64,000 bases of DNA from Erinaceus europaeus (GCF_950295315.1 NW_026647681.1:17408-81407), one strand, 5' to 3'; positions 1 to 11,490 are shown, counted from the first letter of the stretch. A program made the numbers and translations. The notes: generated by a model from the letters alone, not told the origin.

Positions 1-140
1 CGTTCAATGCCCCCGCACCACAATAAGCCAGAGCTGTGCAGTGCTCTGGTGTTTCTCTCTGTGTCTTTCCCTCTCTACATTTCTCTCAAAAATAAAACAA
101 ATAAGATACTTTAAAAAATAAAAACAACAACAACAACCAA
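1..140 (+). mobile_element. SINE-D, cut by window start
   Basis: Starts inside the B-box region (GTTCAATGCC), continues through the diagnostic AGCCAGAGCTGTGCAGTGCTCTGG and a CT-rich stretch, and ends in an AAATAAAACAAATAAG tail. The 5' head lies outside the window. Confidence 0.7.
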
Positions 141-458
141 CATTAAAACCAGACCAGTGACTGATGAGAATGTAGTGGATGGAAGTGTTGAGTGAGTACA
201 AAGGAGCCCAAGAATCTCGGGGTGGGGGGTTTGAATGTATCAATATCTTAAGTGAGTATTGGTGATATGGGTGAATATATCAGTCAGAATTCATCTATTT
301 CCGCTAAACAATATCTGAGTTTCATTGTGGGTGAATGTTACCACAATAAAATTTACTTGAAATTAGGGAATGGTTAAGCATGACAAGTCAGCAAGGAGCT
401 TAATTTGTAACTGGTTGTTTCTAAATTGTACTAATTAGTAATGAAACTGTATTTTATT

Positions 459-681
459 TTATTTTTTTAACTTTTAAAAAAAATCTTTATTTGTTGCATA
501 GAGACAGTCAGAAATTGAGAGGGAAGGGGGTAATAGAGAGGGAGAGAGACAGAGAGACACCTGCAGCACTGCTTCACCACTTGTGAAGCTTTCCTCCTGC
601 AGGTGGGGACCAGGGGCTCTAACCTGGGTCCTTGCACACTGTAACATGTGCGCTCAACCAGGTGTGCCACCACCTGACCCC
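459..681 (-). mobile_element. SINE-B with target-site duplication
   Basis: Reads on the minus strand from the tRNA-like head at 681 to a poly(A) tail at about 465. It is flanked by a near-perfect 16 bp duplication, GAAACTGTATTTTATT at 443-458 and GAAACTGTAATTTATT at 682-697, so both ends are firm. Confidence 0.88.
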
Positions 682-699
682 GAAACTGTAATTTATTAA

Positions 700-2382
700 A
701 GTAAGTAAATCCTCTTGAACAAAGAATTGTGCCTTTACTGTAAACAGAACACAAGGAGACAGGATGGAGAGAATGAATCCCCCTTCCCATATTTACCAAA
801 GTGGTGATTAAGAGAGGAGGTAGTCAAGTGATTACTTTCTCTATTTATTAGCAATTTAATGATGGTTTCCCAGACTACGAGGCTACAAGAGGTATAGATG
901 CATGCTGCATCCACCACCAAAGTCCTGTGGCTTCCCCTTCTGATGATAACCACCATGGTTCTCACCTAGTGGAAAGTGACTATTTCAGAAACAAGTAGAG
1001 ATTTTTCCAGAACTGATGGGAGATATGAACCTACAGACACACAAAAAATAATGAGTGTGAAGTGTGGATAACTGAAAATGTTCCATCTCTACTAATAGAT
1101 TTTATCTGCCACAGAACAATAAAATGGAAATAAAGAGAAAGAAAAACGAATCAAGACAGCTGAGTGATAACGAGATTCTCAACGATCCATCATTACTGCA
1201 ACGAAACTGTTCAAATTCTTCCTGATTCTGCTCAAATTTGCACTATACTTAAGTAATCCTATTTGAAAACCAGATTCAGGTTTTCTGTTGGTTTAAAAAA
1301 AAAAGTTACTTTTCAAATGCAGCTAGAATTATGGAATTGTACAGGGAGAAGATTCAGTTCTGTTCTGCAGAGCAGTTTGATTTACTATTTCAGTGAAAGT
1401 TGAAAGAAAATTCCTTGACAGGCAAAATCCCCATAAAATCTGTTTTGTAGAAGTGAATATAGTCAAGAATTTTTTTCCCTTCAGTAGTCAAGCAAGCTCA
1501 CTATAAACCAGGGAAAATGTCACACAGGAGAAGTTAGTATAAAAGACCATAAGTATATTTAAAACTGCTTATAAACTGGAATAGAGAGTGTGGCCATGGG
1601 TTAGTGGTAATGAAAAATCATTACTCTGAATCTCTGGCTTTATTACGGTCTAAGCATTTACATAGCCATCTGCTTAAACCTTGTATTTGTGCGTGTGACT
1701 CTCCTGCATTTAAATTTAAGGAATAATTTTGGTTCTTTAAATAGAAAAGAAGGGTTAGGAAATAGGGGGGGGGAAGAGCCACAGATTCATTCACAAGGTG
1801 TCTTCCTTTGTCCCTGCCTGTGACTCTCTCTTTGTTCTTATTTATTCTTGCCACTGGCAGAGAGCCCAGAGACCATAGGTTCAGTTATTAAAAAAGATTC
1901 CTAACGGATGACTCCAAGAATGGATCTCGGTTATGTCTAATCCGGGAGAAATGTAGTCATTTCCATTCTTCTGTTCCAAGTCTCTACCGAGGTCAGAATG
2001 CCTAGCGAGGTCATTCGATATTCTAAACGGGAGCCATCCTCCCCCCTTCTGTAAAAACAATTAGCGCTTCCGGGCACTACCTGCCTTTGAACAGACTGAT
2101 CTTTCCTTAAAAGGGCACGGAGTTAATTTCACCTTCCTGAAAAGCACAGCCTGTTTCCTGACCTGTGCTCCAGTCCCCAAGGGAGGCTGCTTTCTGAATC
2201 CTGTGTGAACAGGCTCACACAGACTGCACATCGTCCCAGACTGGGATTAGTTTCATCTACTTCCTATTCAAGAACTCTACCATGATCATGGCTCATCAGT
2301 CAGGGGGTGACTGCGAGATATTTGCAGAATCGGATTGTTCATTGATGTTAAGACAGAAATGAAATAACAACAGGCTTTTTCC
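700..2382. other. Unassigned sequence, no gene seen
   Basis: No repeat that I recognise and no convincing exon. All six frames are broken into short ORFs. The part from 1,900 to 2,340 is less AT-rich and keeps several CpGs, so it is the portion most worth testing for cross-species conservation. Confidence 0.5.
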
Positions 2383-2384
2383 TT

Positions 2385-2419
2385 TCCTTCCTTCCTTCCT
2401 TCCTTTTTTTTTTTTTTTT
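2385..2419. repeat. (TTCC)n then poly-T
   Basis: Six TTCC-type units run into a T tract of about 16. It lies about 100 bp left of a minus-strand SINE-A. Confidence 0.9.
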
Positions 2420-2516
2420 AACATCTTTAAGAAATGGACTTTTTCCTACTATTGGAAAGGAATGCTGGAATTTATCAAGATCTTGGGCCATATTTTGAGA
2501 AAACATCTTTTAAGAT

Positions 2517-2846
2517 TTTTTTTTTTGCCTCCAGGGTTATTGCTGGGGCTCAGTGTGAATACACTGCTCCTGGAGGCTTTTTTTTTTTTTCTTCCCTTTT
2601 GTTGCCCTTGTTGTTTAACGTTGTTGTGGTTATTATTATTGTTGTTGTTACTGATGTCATTGTTGTTGGATAGGACAAAGAGAAATGGAGAGAGGAGAGG
2701 AAGACAGAGAGGGGGAGAGAAAGATAGACACCTGAAGACCTGCTTCACTGCCTGTGAATCGACTCCTCTACAAGTGGGGAGCTGGGGGCTCCAACTGGGA
2801 TCCTTATGCTGGTCCTTGCACTTTGCACCACGTGCACTTAACCTTA
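2517..2846 (-). mobile_element. SINE-A
   Basis: Near full-length minus-strand copy carrying the 3' GCCTCCAGGGTTATTGCTGG module, the GTTGTT-rich part, the purine-rich body and the head at about 2,840. The A/B-box part is diverged (CCAACTGGGATCC). Confidence 0.88.
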
Positions 2847-2910
2847 AATAATGTTTTATTTATTTTAATGAGAGAGAAACAGAGAAAAAATTCACACAGG
2901 GATAAAAAGG

Positions 2911-3155
2911 GAGGGGACGAAGTGGTGGTACACCTGGTTGAGTGTACAAGTTACTGTATGCTATTTACCAGGTTCAAGACCCGGCTCCCCGCTTCCAGGA
3001 GTGAAGCAGTGTGGTAGGTGTCTCTCTCTCTCTCTCCCTCTGTTTATCTCACTTTCTCTCTGTCCTATCAAATAAAGGGGGTGGGAAATGGCCACTGGGA
3101 ACTGTATATTTGCTGTGCAGGCACTGAGCCCCAACAATTACCCTGGTGACAATGA
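2911..3155 (+). mobile_element. SINE-B-like copy inside SINE-D
   Basis: The head has GTGGTACACCTGGTTGAGTG and a B-box-like GGTTCAAGACC, followed by the CT-rich body. It ends with the alternative 3' module (GGCCACTGGGAACTG ... CACTGAGCCCCAACAATTACC). Confidence 0.7.
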
Positions 3156-3172
3156 AAGAGAGTGGGGGGGAA

Positions 3173-3209
3173 GAGATAGGTAGCTAGACAGATTATATAG
3201 ATAGCTAGG

Positions 3210-3240
<31 letters not shown>

Positions 3241-3246
3241 GTGATA
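3173..3246. repeat. (GATA)n/(GACA)n microsatellite
   Basis: Interrupted GATA units pass into a clean run of GACA units. It probably grew from the purine-rich tail of the surrounding minus-strand SINE-D. Confidence 0.85.
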
Positions 3247-3365
3247 GAAAACAAGGAGCACTGTTCAGCTCTGGCTCATAGTGGTGCTGGGGATTGAACC
3301 TGGATCCTCAAAGCTTAGGCATGAAAAACTTTTGCAGAACCATTATGCTATCTCCCCAACCCTAA

Positions 3366-3408
3366 TTTTCATTTGTGTGTGTGCGCGTGCGTGTGTGTTT
3401 GTGTGTGT
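3366..3408. repeat. (TG)n tract with CG interruptions
   Basis: An alternating purine-pyrimidine run (TGTGTGTGCGCGTGCGTGTG) of about 40 bp, a type that can adopt Z-DNA. Confidence 0.8.
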
Positions 3409-3502
3409 CTTCAGTGTTTGGGTTGCCCAGAGTTTACTAGCACTAGGACTGTGATCACTCTTTTGCACTAAAGGATACAATCCATGTATTAAAATGCTCT
3501 TA

Positions 3503-3835
3503 TGTTTTGTTTTGTTTTGCCTCCGGGGTTATTGCTGGGGCTTGGTGCCTGCACTAGGAATCCGTTGCTCCTGAGGCCATTTTTTCCCATTTTGTCATTT
3601 TGTCGCCCTTGTTGTTGTTGTTGTTGTCACTGTAGTCATTGTTATTGTTGGACAGGACAGAGAGAAATGGAGAGAGGAGGGGAAGACAGAGAGGGAGAGA
3701 GAAAGATAGACACCGGCAGACCTGCTTCACCACTTGTGAAGCAACCCCCCTGCAGGTGGGGAGCCGGGGGTTCAAACCGGGATCCTTGCACTTAGAGCCA
3801 TGTGAGCTTAAGCCTCTGTGCTACTGCCTGGACTT
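3503..3835 (-). mobile_element. SINE-A
   Basis: Full-length minus-strand copy from the (TTTTG)n tail to the head at CTGCCTGGACTTC. It abuts an ancient LINE-1 on its right. Confidence 0.88.
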
Positions 3836-4288
3836 CAGTATTGGTATTTCTTTTATAGATTGCTGAATAATTTTCCATTTTAAACAAACCCACATTTTTT
3901 CTCCTGCCCACAATCAGCAAGTGGGTATTTGGGTCATTTCTACTTTGTGACTTTCATGACGAACCCTCCGGGAAGCATTCACAAGCACGTTCTTATGTGA
4001 TGACATATTTCTAATTCCCTTGGGTACATTCTTGGGTATAGACTTGCTGAATCATGCGGTGACTCTATGTTTAGCATTTCAGGGGACTGGCCAAACAATT
4101 TCTCAAGGCAGCTGTGCTATTTTCTACTCTCACCCTGGATGAGTGAGGGCTTTGCTTTTTCACATATTCATGAACATTTGTTATTGTCACGGCTGTTTTG
4201 TTTAAACCATCCTAGTGGGTGTGACATATTTTACAGTGCTCCTACCAAATGACACTGAGCATCTGCTTATGTGCTTGTTGATTATTTG

Positions 4289-4524
4289 TGTTTCTTGATT
4301 AATTTACCTTATTTTTTATTGGCTAGAGAAAGAAGTTGAGAAGGGAGGGGAGATCACATATATATATAGAGAGAGACAGAGACAGACAGAGACAGAGAGA
4401 CACCTGCAACCCTGTTTCACCACTTGTGAAGCTTTCCCCTTGCAGGTGGGTACCTGGGGCTTGAACCCGGGTCCATGTGCACTGTAACGTGTGCGCTCAA
4501 CCAGGTGCACCACTGCCTACCACC
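4289..4524 (-). mobile_element. SINE-B with 15 bp duplication
   Basis: CTTGTTGATTATTTG occurs at 4,274-4,288 and again at 4,525-4,539, exactly bracketing the element. It inserted into the ancient LINE-1. The tail includes a short (TA)n run. Confidence 0.9.
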
Positions 4525-4751
4525 CTTGTTGATTATTTGCACATATTCACTGGGGCAATGTCTAGTCAAATCCTTTGCCCATTTTTTAATATTGGTTTAC
4601 ATGTCTTTATAGTATTTGTGTAAAAAAGTCTTTATTCTGGATATTACTCCCTTGCCAGATATATATGGACTGCAAATATTTCTCCTGTTCTGTAGACTTT
4701 TTTTTTTTGGCTGTTTTGATAGTATCTATTGAAGCACCAAAGTTTTATTAG

Positions 4752-5042
4752 AATTTTTTCCCCTCCAGGGTTATCACTGGGTTATTGCTGGGTCTTGGTA
4801 CCTGCACTATGAATCCACTACTCCTGGGGGCCATCTTTTCCATTTTTATTGGCTAGGACAGAAAGAAATTGAGAGGGGGAGGGGGAGATAAAGAGCGGGA
4901 GAGAGATAGATACCTGCAGACCTGCTTCACCACTTGTGGAGCGACCCCCCGCCCCCCGCAGGTGGGGAACTGGTGTTTCGAACTGGGATCCTTGTGCTTT
5001 GTATTATGTGTGCTTAACCCAGTGTGCCACCGCCTGACTCCC
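4752..5042 (-). mobile_element. SINE-A variant with short middle
   Basis: Has the GGGTTATTGCTGG end and the purine body, but the GTTGTT-rich segment is replaced by TTTTTATTGGCTAGGAC. This looks like a distinct subfamily. A short C-run insertion lies in the CTGCAGG region near 4,945. Confidence 0.8.
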
Positions 5043-5394
5043 ATCAAATTCATACATTGGCACTTGGCTGAACTTGTTTATTCTAATTATCTTTGGTGAG
5101 TTCATTTAGATACAAAATCAAGCCATTGATAGTTAAAATAATTTTATTTCTTCCTTCCCCAAATAACAAGAACTACCAGAAGAATGTTGACTAGAATTGA
5201 AGAAGGAAGACATCTTGGTTTATTGTTTATCTTAGAGGGGAAGTTTCAGTCGACCTCCACGAACTATGATGTTTGTCATGGGTTTCCTCTGGTACCTGAT
5301 GTCAGCTTCAGGAAGTTTGCTGTCGTCCCAAGTTTGATGACTAAGTATTAGTTAATTACCCTATTGAAAGAAGGTGAATCAGTTTCCACTTTTA

Positions 5395-5500
5395 AAACTT
5401 TCATTTCTCCCCCTTCTCCTCCATTTTTCTTTCTTCCTTCCTTTCTCCCTCCTTTTCTTTCGTTCTTTCTTTCCTTCTCTCTTTCTTCCTTTCCTTTTTT
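5395..5500. repeat. Pyrimidine-rich TTCC/TTTC tract
   Basis: About 100 bp of almost pure pyrimidine directly next to the 3' end of a minus-strand SINE-A. It is probably that element's expanded A-rich tail. Confidence 0.85.
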
Positions 5501-5792
5501 GCCTCTAGGGTTATCACTGGGGCTCGGTGTCTACAGTACGAATCCACTGCTCCTGGCAGATGCTTTTTTTTTTTTTTTTTATCATTTTGTTGTTGGATAG
5601 GACAGAGAGAAATGGAGAGAGGAGGGGAAGACAGAGGGGGGAGAGAAAGATAGACACCTGCAAACCTGCTTCACCACTTGTGAAGCGACTCCCCTGCAGG
5701 TGGGGAGCCAGTGGCTCGAACCCGGAACCTTACACCGGTCCCTACGCTTTGTGCCATGAGCGCTTGACCTGCTGCGCTACCACCCAGCCCCC
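5501..5792 (-). mobile_element. SINE-A
   Basis: Minus-strand copy with a long internal T-run near 5,564. The body and head (GCTGCGCTACCACCCAGCCC) are well preserved. The GTTGTT section is shortened. Confidence 0.88.
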
Positions 5793-5868
5793 TTCATTTA
5801 ATTTTTATTTACTTATAAAATGCTTGTGAGGTTTATATTTAATCCTAGAATACTTCTAAGAAATTACT

Positions 5869-6109
5869 AAAAGACAAGATCAGAAGAGAAAACACAAGTA
5901 GAACCTGAACTGGAATTGGCGTATTGCACCAAAGTAAAAGACTCTGGGGTGGATGGGAGGGAGAATACAGGTCCAAGAAGGATGACAGAGGACCTAGTGG
6001 GGGTTGTATTGTTATATGGGAAACTGAGAAATGTTATGCATGTACAAACTATTGTATTTACTGTTGAATGTAAAACACTAATTCTCCAATAAAGAAATTA
6101 AAAAAAAAG
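5869..6109 (+). mobile_element. LINE-1 3' end, 5'-truncated, with TSD
   Basis: Matches the reverse complement of the 3' end of the full-length LINE-1 at 16.9-17.15 kb (ACCAAAGTAAAAGACTCTGG ... AATTCTCCAATAAAGAAATT) and ends in poly(A). AGAAATTACT at 5,859-5,868 and 6,110-6,119 is the duplication. It belongs to the short-3'UTR subfamily. Confidence 0.9.
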
Positions 6110-6381
6110 AGAAATTACTGAAGAAAGACATCACTTAAGGTATCCTCCTTTCAGACCCTCTGCAGGCACCCAAATTTCTCCTTTCTTCTTCTTTCTCAGT
6201 AACATTTACTAGTAGTTTAGATTTACCACAGAGCTAACAGCAGGTAACTGGCCCAGAGGGACTGCATTTCAAACCTTTCTCTAGTTGATGCATGAAAGAC
6301 ATTTCCCCCCTAAGAGTTGGGGGGATATAATTCAGTGAAAGAGTACATGCTTTGCATGGAAGGTGGTCTGAATTCATTTGG

Positions 6382-6419
<38 letters not shown>
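6382..6419. repeat. (AC)n microsatellite
   Basis: Eighteen uninterrupted AC units. Confidence 0.95.
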
Positions 6420-6420
<1 letters not shown>

Positions 6421-6850
6421 ATAAGGCATTCTCTAATTAAGGAGCTACAGGTGTTAGTTGACGACCACTCAGTTTGCCATGAATTCTAATAACGAACGCA
6501 GCCACGTTTGCTATGAAATCATCTTTAGTAAAATGATAATCCACAAACATTGTAGGGTGCAGAGAGTGTCTGCTTCTCTGTATATGTCAGCTGGATTATG
6601 GAAACAGAAATCTGTCAGCGCTAGTGTGAGTGGTGTTCAGCCTGGTAACTACAGAGAGACATGGAGAAGATTCTTCTGTCTGCCAGAGGTACTTCATTTA
6701 TTTCAGTCTGCCAGAAAGAGATTTGTTTTTAAAAAATCATTTTTTGACAGAAGGAGGTCGATGACTTATAGTACAGTGGTTGACACATGAGTTTAATTCT
6801 CATCTCTCCATAACAGATGCCTGCAAAACACTCTCATCCCCAGCTAGGCC
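6420..6850. other. Unassigned sequence
   Basis: A 110-codon frame spans 6,458-6,790. It has no domain or composition I recognise and no splice or promoter context, so I treat it as chance. Confidence 0.45.
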
Positions 6851-6854
6851 CTCC

Positions 6855-7075
6855 TTCACCATCATGCACCAGGACACAAAGCCACTCGGCAGCAAGCCTC
6901 TCCCTGCTCTCTCTCCCCCAGAGTCCTTTGCTGTGGTGCCATTCACAACGCCCAGTCCACATTTCACTTTGTGTTTCCCTTTTCTGTCCTTGTTTAAGTT
7001 CCACCTACAAGTGAGAACATTTCATATGCATCCTTCTCTTTTCGATTTACCTCACTTAACATGACTCCAGTGGTT
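6855..7075 (-). mobile_element. Diverged LINE-1 3' end
   Basis: Follows the order of the LINE-1 3' region: CCCCCAGAGTCCTTTGCTGTGG, TCACTTTGTGTTTCCCTTTTC, then AAGTGAGAACATTTCATATGC. Many substitutions relative to the copy at 17 kb mark it as older. Confidence 0.65.
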
Positions 7076-7329
7076 CTTGTCTTACTGCAAAGGCAAGCTA
7101 AAGACCAGATACCTGATCTCTTTCAGAACTCCCACAAGCCCTGGTCATTCACTCTGTGACAGTCTTTCCCTCCAGCTAAGATGGCAGAAACACATGGATC
7201 TCCAAGAATGGCAGGAACAGACTCTGTCCTCTACAAAGACATTATACCTGTTTAGTTTGCTGAGGCTTCGTTCTTGGGAACTGATTCAGCTATCATCTGG
7301 ATTAGTTTTCCCATCAGCCCCCACTTCCA

Positions 7330-7575
7330 TCACCTGCAAGAGGGAAGCTTCATGATCGGTGAAGCAGTGCTATAGTGCCCTCTCTCTCTCTCCATCTCTT
7401 CATCTCTCTCTCTCTCCTCCCCCCTCTTAATTGTTCTTGGTCTCATCTAATAAAAATTTTTTTAAAAGGAGAAAAGGGCCACCAGGAGTGGTGAATTCAT
7501 AGTACTAGCACTAAACCCTAGTGACAACCCCGGTGGCGATAAAATTAATGAATCAACAGAGTAAATAAAAAGAAG
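7330..7575 (+). mobile_element. SINE-B-like 3' half
   Basis: Lacks a recognisable head. It shows GAAGCTTCATGATCGGTGAAGC, the CT-rich body, and the alternative GGGCCACCAGGAGTGGTG 3' module before an A-rich tail. Confidence 0.6.
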
Positions 7576-8179
7576 CAGACAGTGCTTGCTTTCTCCTCCC
7601 ACGTGCTGTGATCTGGAAGAATGCAGTCAGGCTGGTATCATGGAGGCGTTAAATTTACCTCTGACATGTCCTCTCTAGCTGAGAAACTCATCTTTCCTTC
7701 TCAGGGCAAAGATGAGATCATCTCTCACTTTGTTCTGTGAAATCTCCCTTCGCCTCGAAGCCCGAGGCTCTCTCACTTGGACCGGTTCGAACTCTTAATG
7801 TTATTATTATTGTTACTTTCTTTCAAAACCATTGCTTGTAAAGGACACACCACAGTTCTCTGTGTGCTTGCTAGTGATTTTGACTTTTCTCTTGTGAATT
7901 CATGGGGTCCAATAGTTCTGGTTACTTATCTAGTGAGAGAAGGAGGCGGGAGGGCTTCCCCTCCGCTGCTTAATATGCCTACACTATCTCTTTTTCTTTT
8001 ACCAGAAAGGCGGGCTTTTGCTCGGCTGAGAGGGTGATTGAAAGACAGATTCTGCCCCTCAGCTGAAAGTCATAGTTGCAAGCTCAAGTGCCGCTAACAT
8101 GCTATTTTCTAGACTTTAAAATTTTTTTAGTCTTTCAATAAATGTGATTAATGAAGGAGAAAGCAGGACTTTCTTTTCA
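7576..8179. other. Unassigned sequence
   Basis: No repeat or exon identified. A short ATT-repeat lies at about 7,798-7,815. Confidence 0.45.
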
Positions 8180-8476
8180 ATATATTTTTTTATTATTTAT
8201 TTTCCCTTTTGTTGCCCTTGTTTTTTTATTGTTGTTGTAGTTATTATTGTTGTTGTTGATGATGTCGTCATTGTTGGATAGGACAGAGAGAAATGGAGAG
8301 AGGAGGGGTAGACAGAGAGGGGGAGAGAAAGACAGACACCTGCAGACCTGCTTCACCGCCTGTGAAGCGACTCCCCTGCAGGTGGGGAGCTGGGGCTTGA
8401 ACCAGGATCCTTACACTGGTCCCTGCACTTGGCGTCACTTGCACTTAACCCACTGTGCTACTATCGCCGAGCCCCC
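8180..8476 (-). mobile_element. SINE-A
   Basis: Full-length minus-strand copy of the subtype without the GGCCTCC module, ending TTTTCCCTTTTGTTGCCCTTG. Its head directly abuts a SINE-B on the right. Confidence 0.9.
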
Positions 8477-8483
8477 TCAATAT

Positions 8484-8681
8484 CTTATTTATTCGGATAG
8501 AGACAGAGAGAAGTTGAGAGGGATGAGGGAGGTAGGAGGAGAGGGGGAGAGGAGACACCTGCAGCCCTGCCTCATCCCTGTTGAAGCTTTCCCCCAGCAG
8601 GTGGGGAACAGGGGCTTGAACCTGGTTCCTCGTGTTCTTTAACGTGTGTGTTCTACTGTATGTACCACCACCTAGCCTGGA
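8484..8681 (-). mobile_element. SINE-B
   Basis: Minus-strand copy with a diverged head (TGTACCACCACCTAGCCTGG). It stands immediately beside the preceding SINE-A. Confidence 0.85.
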
Positions 8682-9305
8682 AATGGACTTTTAAAAAATT
8701 CTTTGTTAGGGTAAACAAAAACATTTTCAATGTTTTAGTAAAAAATATGGGTATATATTTTCAACAAACCCAACCTATTCTTAGATTTTAACTGAAAATT
8801 TTCTTTGGATCGAAAAATTTGAGGACAGGTGTATTTTTTACCCTGGTTGCTTAGGAATCCAAACACTCAAAGAAATCTATTCTCATCTGTGTTTGGATGC
8901 AGATGAGCAAATATTCTTACTAGGAAATTCACTCCAGCTGTTTCCCCCAAGAATTGATTTTTCTATCTAACATTCAGACACTGGTGATTATTCAAACAAT
9001 TCTACAAGGAATCTATGTATATTGCTATTTTTGATGATTATTGGAGTTGAAAAATGGTGATACCATTTATCCAGGCTGGTGAACAGAAAGGTTAATTAAA
9101 TATGCCATGATTATCAATGACTGGAACATAAAACAAAAACACGTTTGTAGTTTTTGCTGGGATCCTTCTTTGTTTCATTTGCGAATCAAAGAGAATGCTA
9201 GATGCTTCTAGGGCTGTTGGTCATTGTCACACACAGCAAGATGCTACATATTTGGAAATGTTCTCGAGTTTTTGAAGTGGATTGACAACACATTCAGGTT
9301 TTGAT
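8682..9305. other. Unassigned AT-rich sequence
   Basis: AT-rich, no repeat recognised and no long frame. Confidence 0.45.
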
Positions 9306-9309
9306 TCTT

Positions 9310-9512
9310 TTTGTTAAAATAGCAACAGGAATTGAGAGGGAAAGGGGAGATAAAAAGATAGAGACAGAAAGAGAGAAAGAGAGAGAGATTACCTGCAGTA
9401 CTGCTTGTCACTCACAAAGCTTCCCCCCTGCAGGTGGGGACTAGGAACCTGTACCCAGGTTCTCACACATGGTAACAGGTGCCCTCTACCAGGAGTGCCA
9501 CACCTAGCCACA
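9310..9512 (-). mobile_element. SINE-B, diverged
   Basis: The body expands into GAGAGAAAGAGAGAGAG, and the head (CTACCAGGAGTGCCACACC) has lost most CpGs. An older copy. Confidence 0.78.
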
Positions 9513-9656
9513 GCTTTCAATTTTTATTATGTGTGTGATTTCAGACTCCTTAGCTGTGCTGTTACTTAGTTCCTGTTACCACATGGGAACTTGATGGGCA
9601 AGCACCCAGGGAACTCCATGGATGTTGGAATGAGGCTTCTCTTCTCTCTCCCCTTC

Positions 9657-9762
9657 CCCTACAGACCTGCTTCACCGCCTGTTAAGTGACTCCCCTGCAG
9701 GCGGGGAGCTGGGGGCTCCAACCAGGATCCTTACGCGCGGTCCTTGTGCTTTGCGCCACCAA
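9657..9762 (-). mobile_element. SINE-A, head fragment only
   Basis: Contains only the tRNA-like head and CTGCAGG region (ACAGACCTGCTTCACCGCC ... TTGCGCCACC). The 3' body is missing on the left, so it is truncated. Confidence 0.8.
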
Positions 9763-9873
9763 CAGCAGTGATAGAAAATTCCCCACTCACTCTCTGAAGG
9801 GAGGCTGGATCAACATAGTCTGCTACTCGAGGAAGACTGTAAACCTTCCTGTTCAACATCAAAGAGCCTTTTC

Positions 9874-10233
9874 TTTTTTCTTTTTTCTTCCCCCAGGGTT
9901 ATTGCTGGGCTCGGTGCCTGCATCATGAATCCACCGCTCCTGGAGGCCATTTTTCCCCCCCTTTGTTGCCCTTGTTGTTGTAGCCTCGTTGTGGTTATTA
10001 TTGTCATTGTTGATGTCATTCGTTGTTGGACAGGACAGAGAGAAATGGAGAAAGGAGGGGAAGACAGAGGGGGAGAGAAAGATAGACACCTGCAGACCTG
10101 CTTCACTGCTTCACTCCCCCTGCAGGTGGGGAGCTGGGCGCTCAAACCGGGATCCTTATGCTGGATCCTTATGCCGGTCCTTGTGCTTTGCGCCATGTGC
10201 GCTTAACCCACTGTGCTACTGCCCGACCCCCCA
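9874..10233 (-). mobile_element. SINE-A with 14 bp duplication
   Basis: Bracketed by CAAAGAGCCTTTTC at 9,860-9,873 and 10,234-10,247, a perfect duplication that indicates a fairly recent insertion. A local doubling of GGATCCTTATGC lies near 10,150 and the CACAGGCGGTGAAG part is shortened. Confidence 0.93.
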
Positions 10234-10247
10234 CAAAGAGCCTTTTC

Positions 10248-10985
10248 ATCCTGCATCCTGTGTAGGCAACAGGCTAGTCATTTGGAAATTGAGTTTCCCC
10301 TCCCTCCTTCAACTTGCACTGCCTTCCAGCCTTGCATTCTGTTTTCATTCCCCTGGTTGCTCAACGCGGCACCTCTCTCCAACCCAACACTCTAGAAGGC
10401 GCTGGCTTCCTTAGCAAGAGAATTGTGTTGGGCTTCCTCAAGGGACAGAACACTTCCAGTAGAGCGAGACCCACTCCTCATTTCAGAGCTCCCCAGACAG
10501 ACTGCAAGATGCATTTCGATGGAGGCAGGAATTCAGCCTTGACCCAACTGAGGGGTCATTCCCTAGCATCATGCCCCCACCTTGGGGTGAGATTGGAGCA
10601 GGGGTTTGAACTTGCCCCCTTCAGGCTGGGCGGGGGCACTCACCCACTGTCTTTGTCTCGTGTCCTTGAAATCTTCTCAAACACTGTTGCGTAGTAGTTC
10701 TGAACTCAGACACCTCTCTGCCTCTTGGTGAATCCTGGGCATGCTTCTGGTCACCACACTTTGTCTGCGATTGCCATCAAGATTTAACTTTATTGAGGTG
10801 TGCGTACTGGTCAGACCTCCCTGTTTTCCAAACTTTTCTGTGGGTGTCTTGAGATTAGGGATGTCTCTAGCTGACCTTTGTACAACTCTTGCCATCACTG
10901 CAAGATGATAGGTCTGTTACTCTCTCTTTCTTCCCAGTATCCAGTGCTGTGTCAGCTTGCGGTCTCCTCCCTTCCCCAAAGATTT
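10248..10985. other. Unassigned sequence
   Basis: Moderately GC-rich. A 126-codon frame (10,314-10,694) shows no domain or splice context. I see no repeat here. Confidence 0.45.
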
Positions 10986-11057
10986 CTTTTTAAAAAATAC
11001 CTATCCAGTAAATAAAATAAAGATAATAAAAATTTTCTTTAAAAATATTTTATTTAT

Positions 11058-11340
11058 GGGGGTTGGGCGGTGGCACAGCGGGTTAAGCACATGTGGCACG
11101 AAGCGCAAGGGCCAGCATAAGGATCCCACCTGCAGGGGAGTCGCTTCACAGGCCGTGAAGCAGGTCTTCAGGTGTCTATCTTTCTCTCCCCCTCTCTGTT
11201 TTCCCCCCCTCTCTCCACTTCTTTCTGTCCTATCCAACAACAATGACAGCAATAACAACAATAATAGCAACAATAACAATGATAAACAACAAGGGCAACA
11301 AAAGGGTTGGAAATAAAACTAAAATAAATTTTTAAAAAGA
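11058..11340 (+). mobile_element. SINE-A inserted beside a SINE-B tail
   Basis: Plus-strand copy with an A box (GGTGGCACAGCGGG) but a deletion that removes the B box, leaving AAGGATCCCACCTGC. The preceding 60 bp (CTATCCAGTAAATAAAATAA ...) is a SINE-B 3' tail lacking its body. ATACCTAT repeats on both sides of the pair. Confidence 0.82.
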
Positions 11341-11384
11341 TACCTATTATCTGTCTGTCTACCCATCTATATCATCTCTTCTAT

Positions 11385-11490
11385 TATCAGAGAAGGAGTG
11401 ATGGTAGGAATGAGAACATCACTGGCATATGTGATGCCAGGGGTCAAACTCCAGACCTTGAGTTTTCAAGGCCTGTGCTACCTCCCTGGT
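11385..11490 (-). mobile_element. SINE-C, decayed
   Basis: Minus-strand fragment recognisable by ACATCACTGGCATATGTG, TCAAACTCCAGACCTTGAG and TGTGCTACCTCCCTGG. Confidence 0.6.

Larger units (their letters stand above)
2855..3362 (-). mobile_element. SINE-D split by a SINE-B-like insertion
   Basis: The tail part (TTTATTTTAATGAGAGAGAAA, 2,855-2,910) and the head part (GTTCAGCTCTGGCTCATAGTGG ... ATTATGCTATCTCC, 3,247-3,362) belong to one SINE-D. They are separated by a plus-strand SINE and by an expanded GATA/GACA tract. Confidence 0.6.
3838..5390 (-). mobile_element. Ancient LINE-1 fragment, split by two SINEs
   Basis: Minus-strand remnant of the 3' half of LINE-1 ORF2. Recognisable stretches are TGCTGAATAATTTTCCATT, CCCTTGGGTACATTCTTGGG, CCATCCTAGTGGGTGTGACA, TTTGCCCATTTTTTAATATT and, further 5' in the element, AAAATCAAGCCATTGATAG. 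It is far more diverged than the LINE-1 at 17-22 kb and resembles the old mammalian L1M type. A SINE-B (4,289-4,524) and a SINE-A variant (4,752-5,042) interrupt it. The right end is approximate. Confidence 0.72.

Noticed and set aside
2449..2851. Recurrent frames reading like GERRGRQRGGEKDRHLQTCF and CRCLSFSPPLCLPLLSPFLS at many places
   Set aside because: These are the two strands of the SINE-A body, which happens to lack stops; they are not a protein family.
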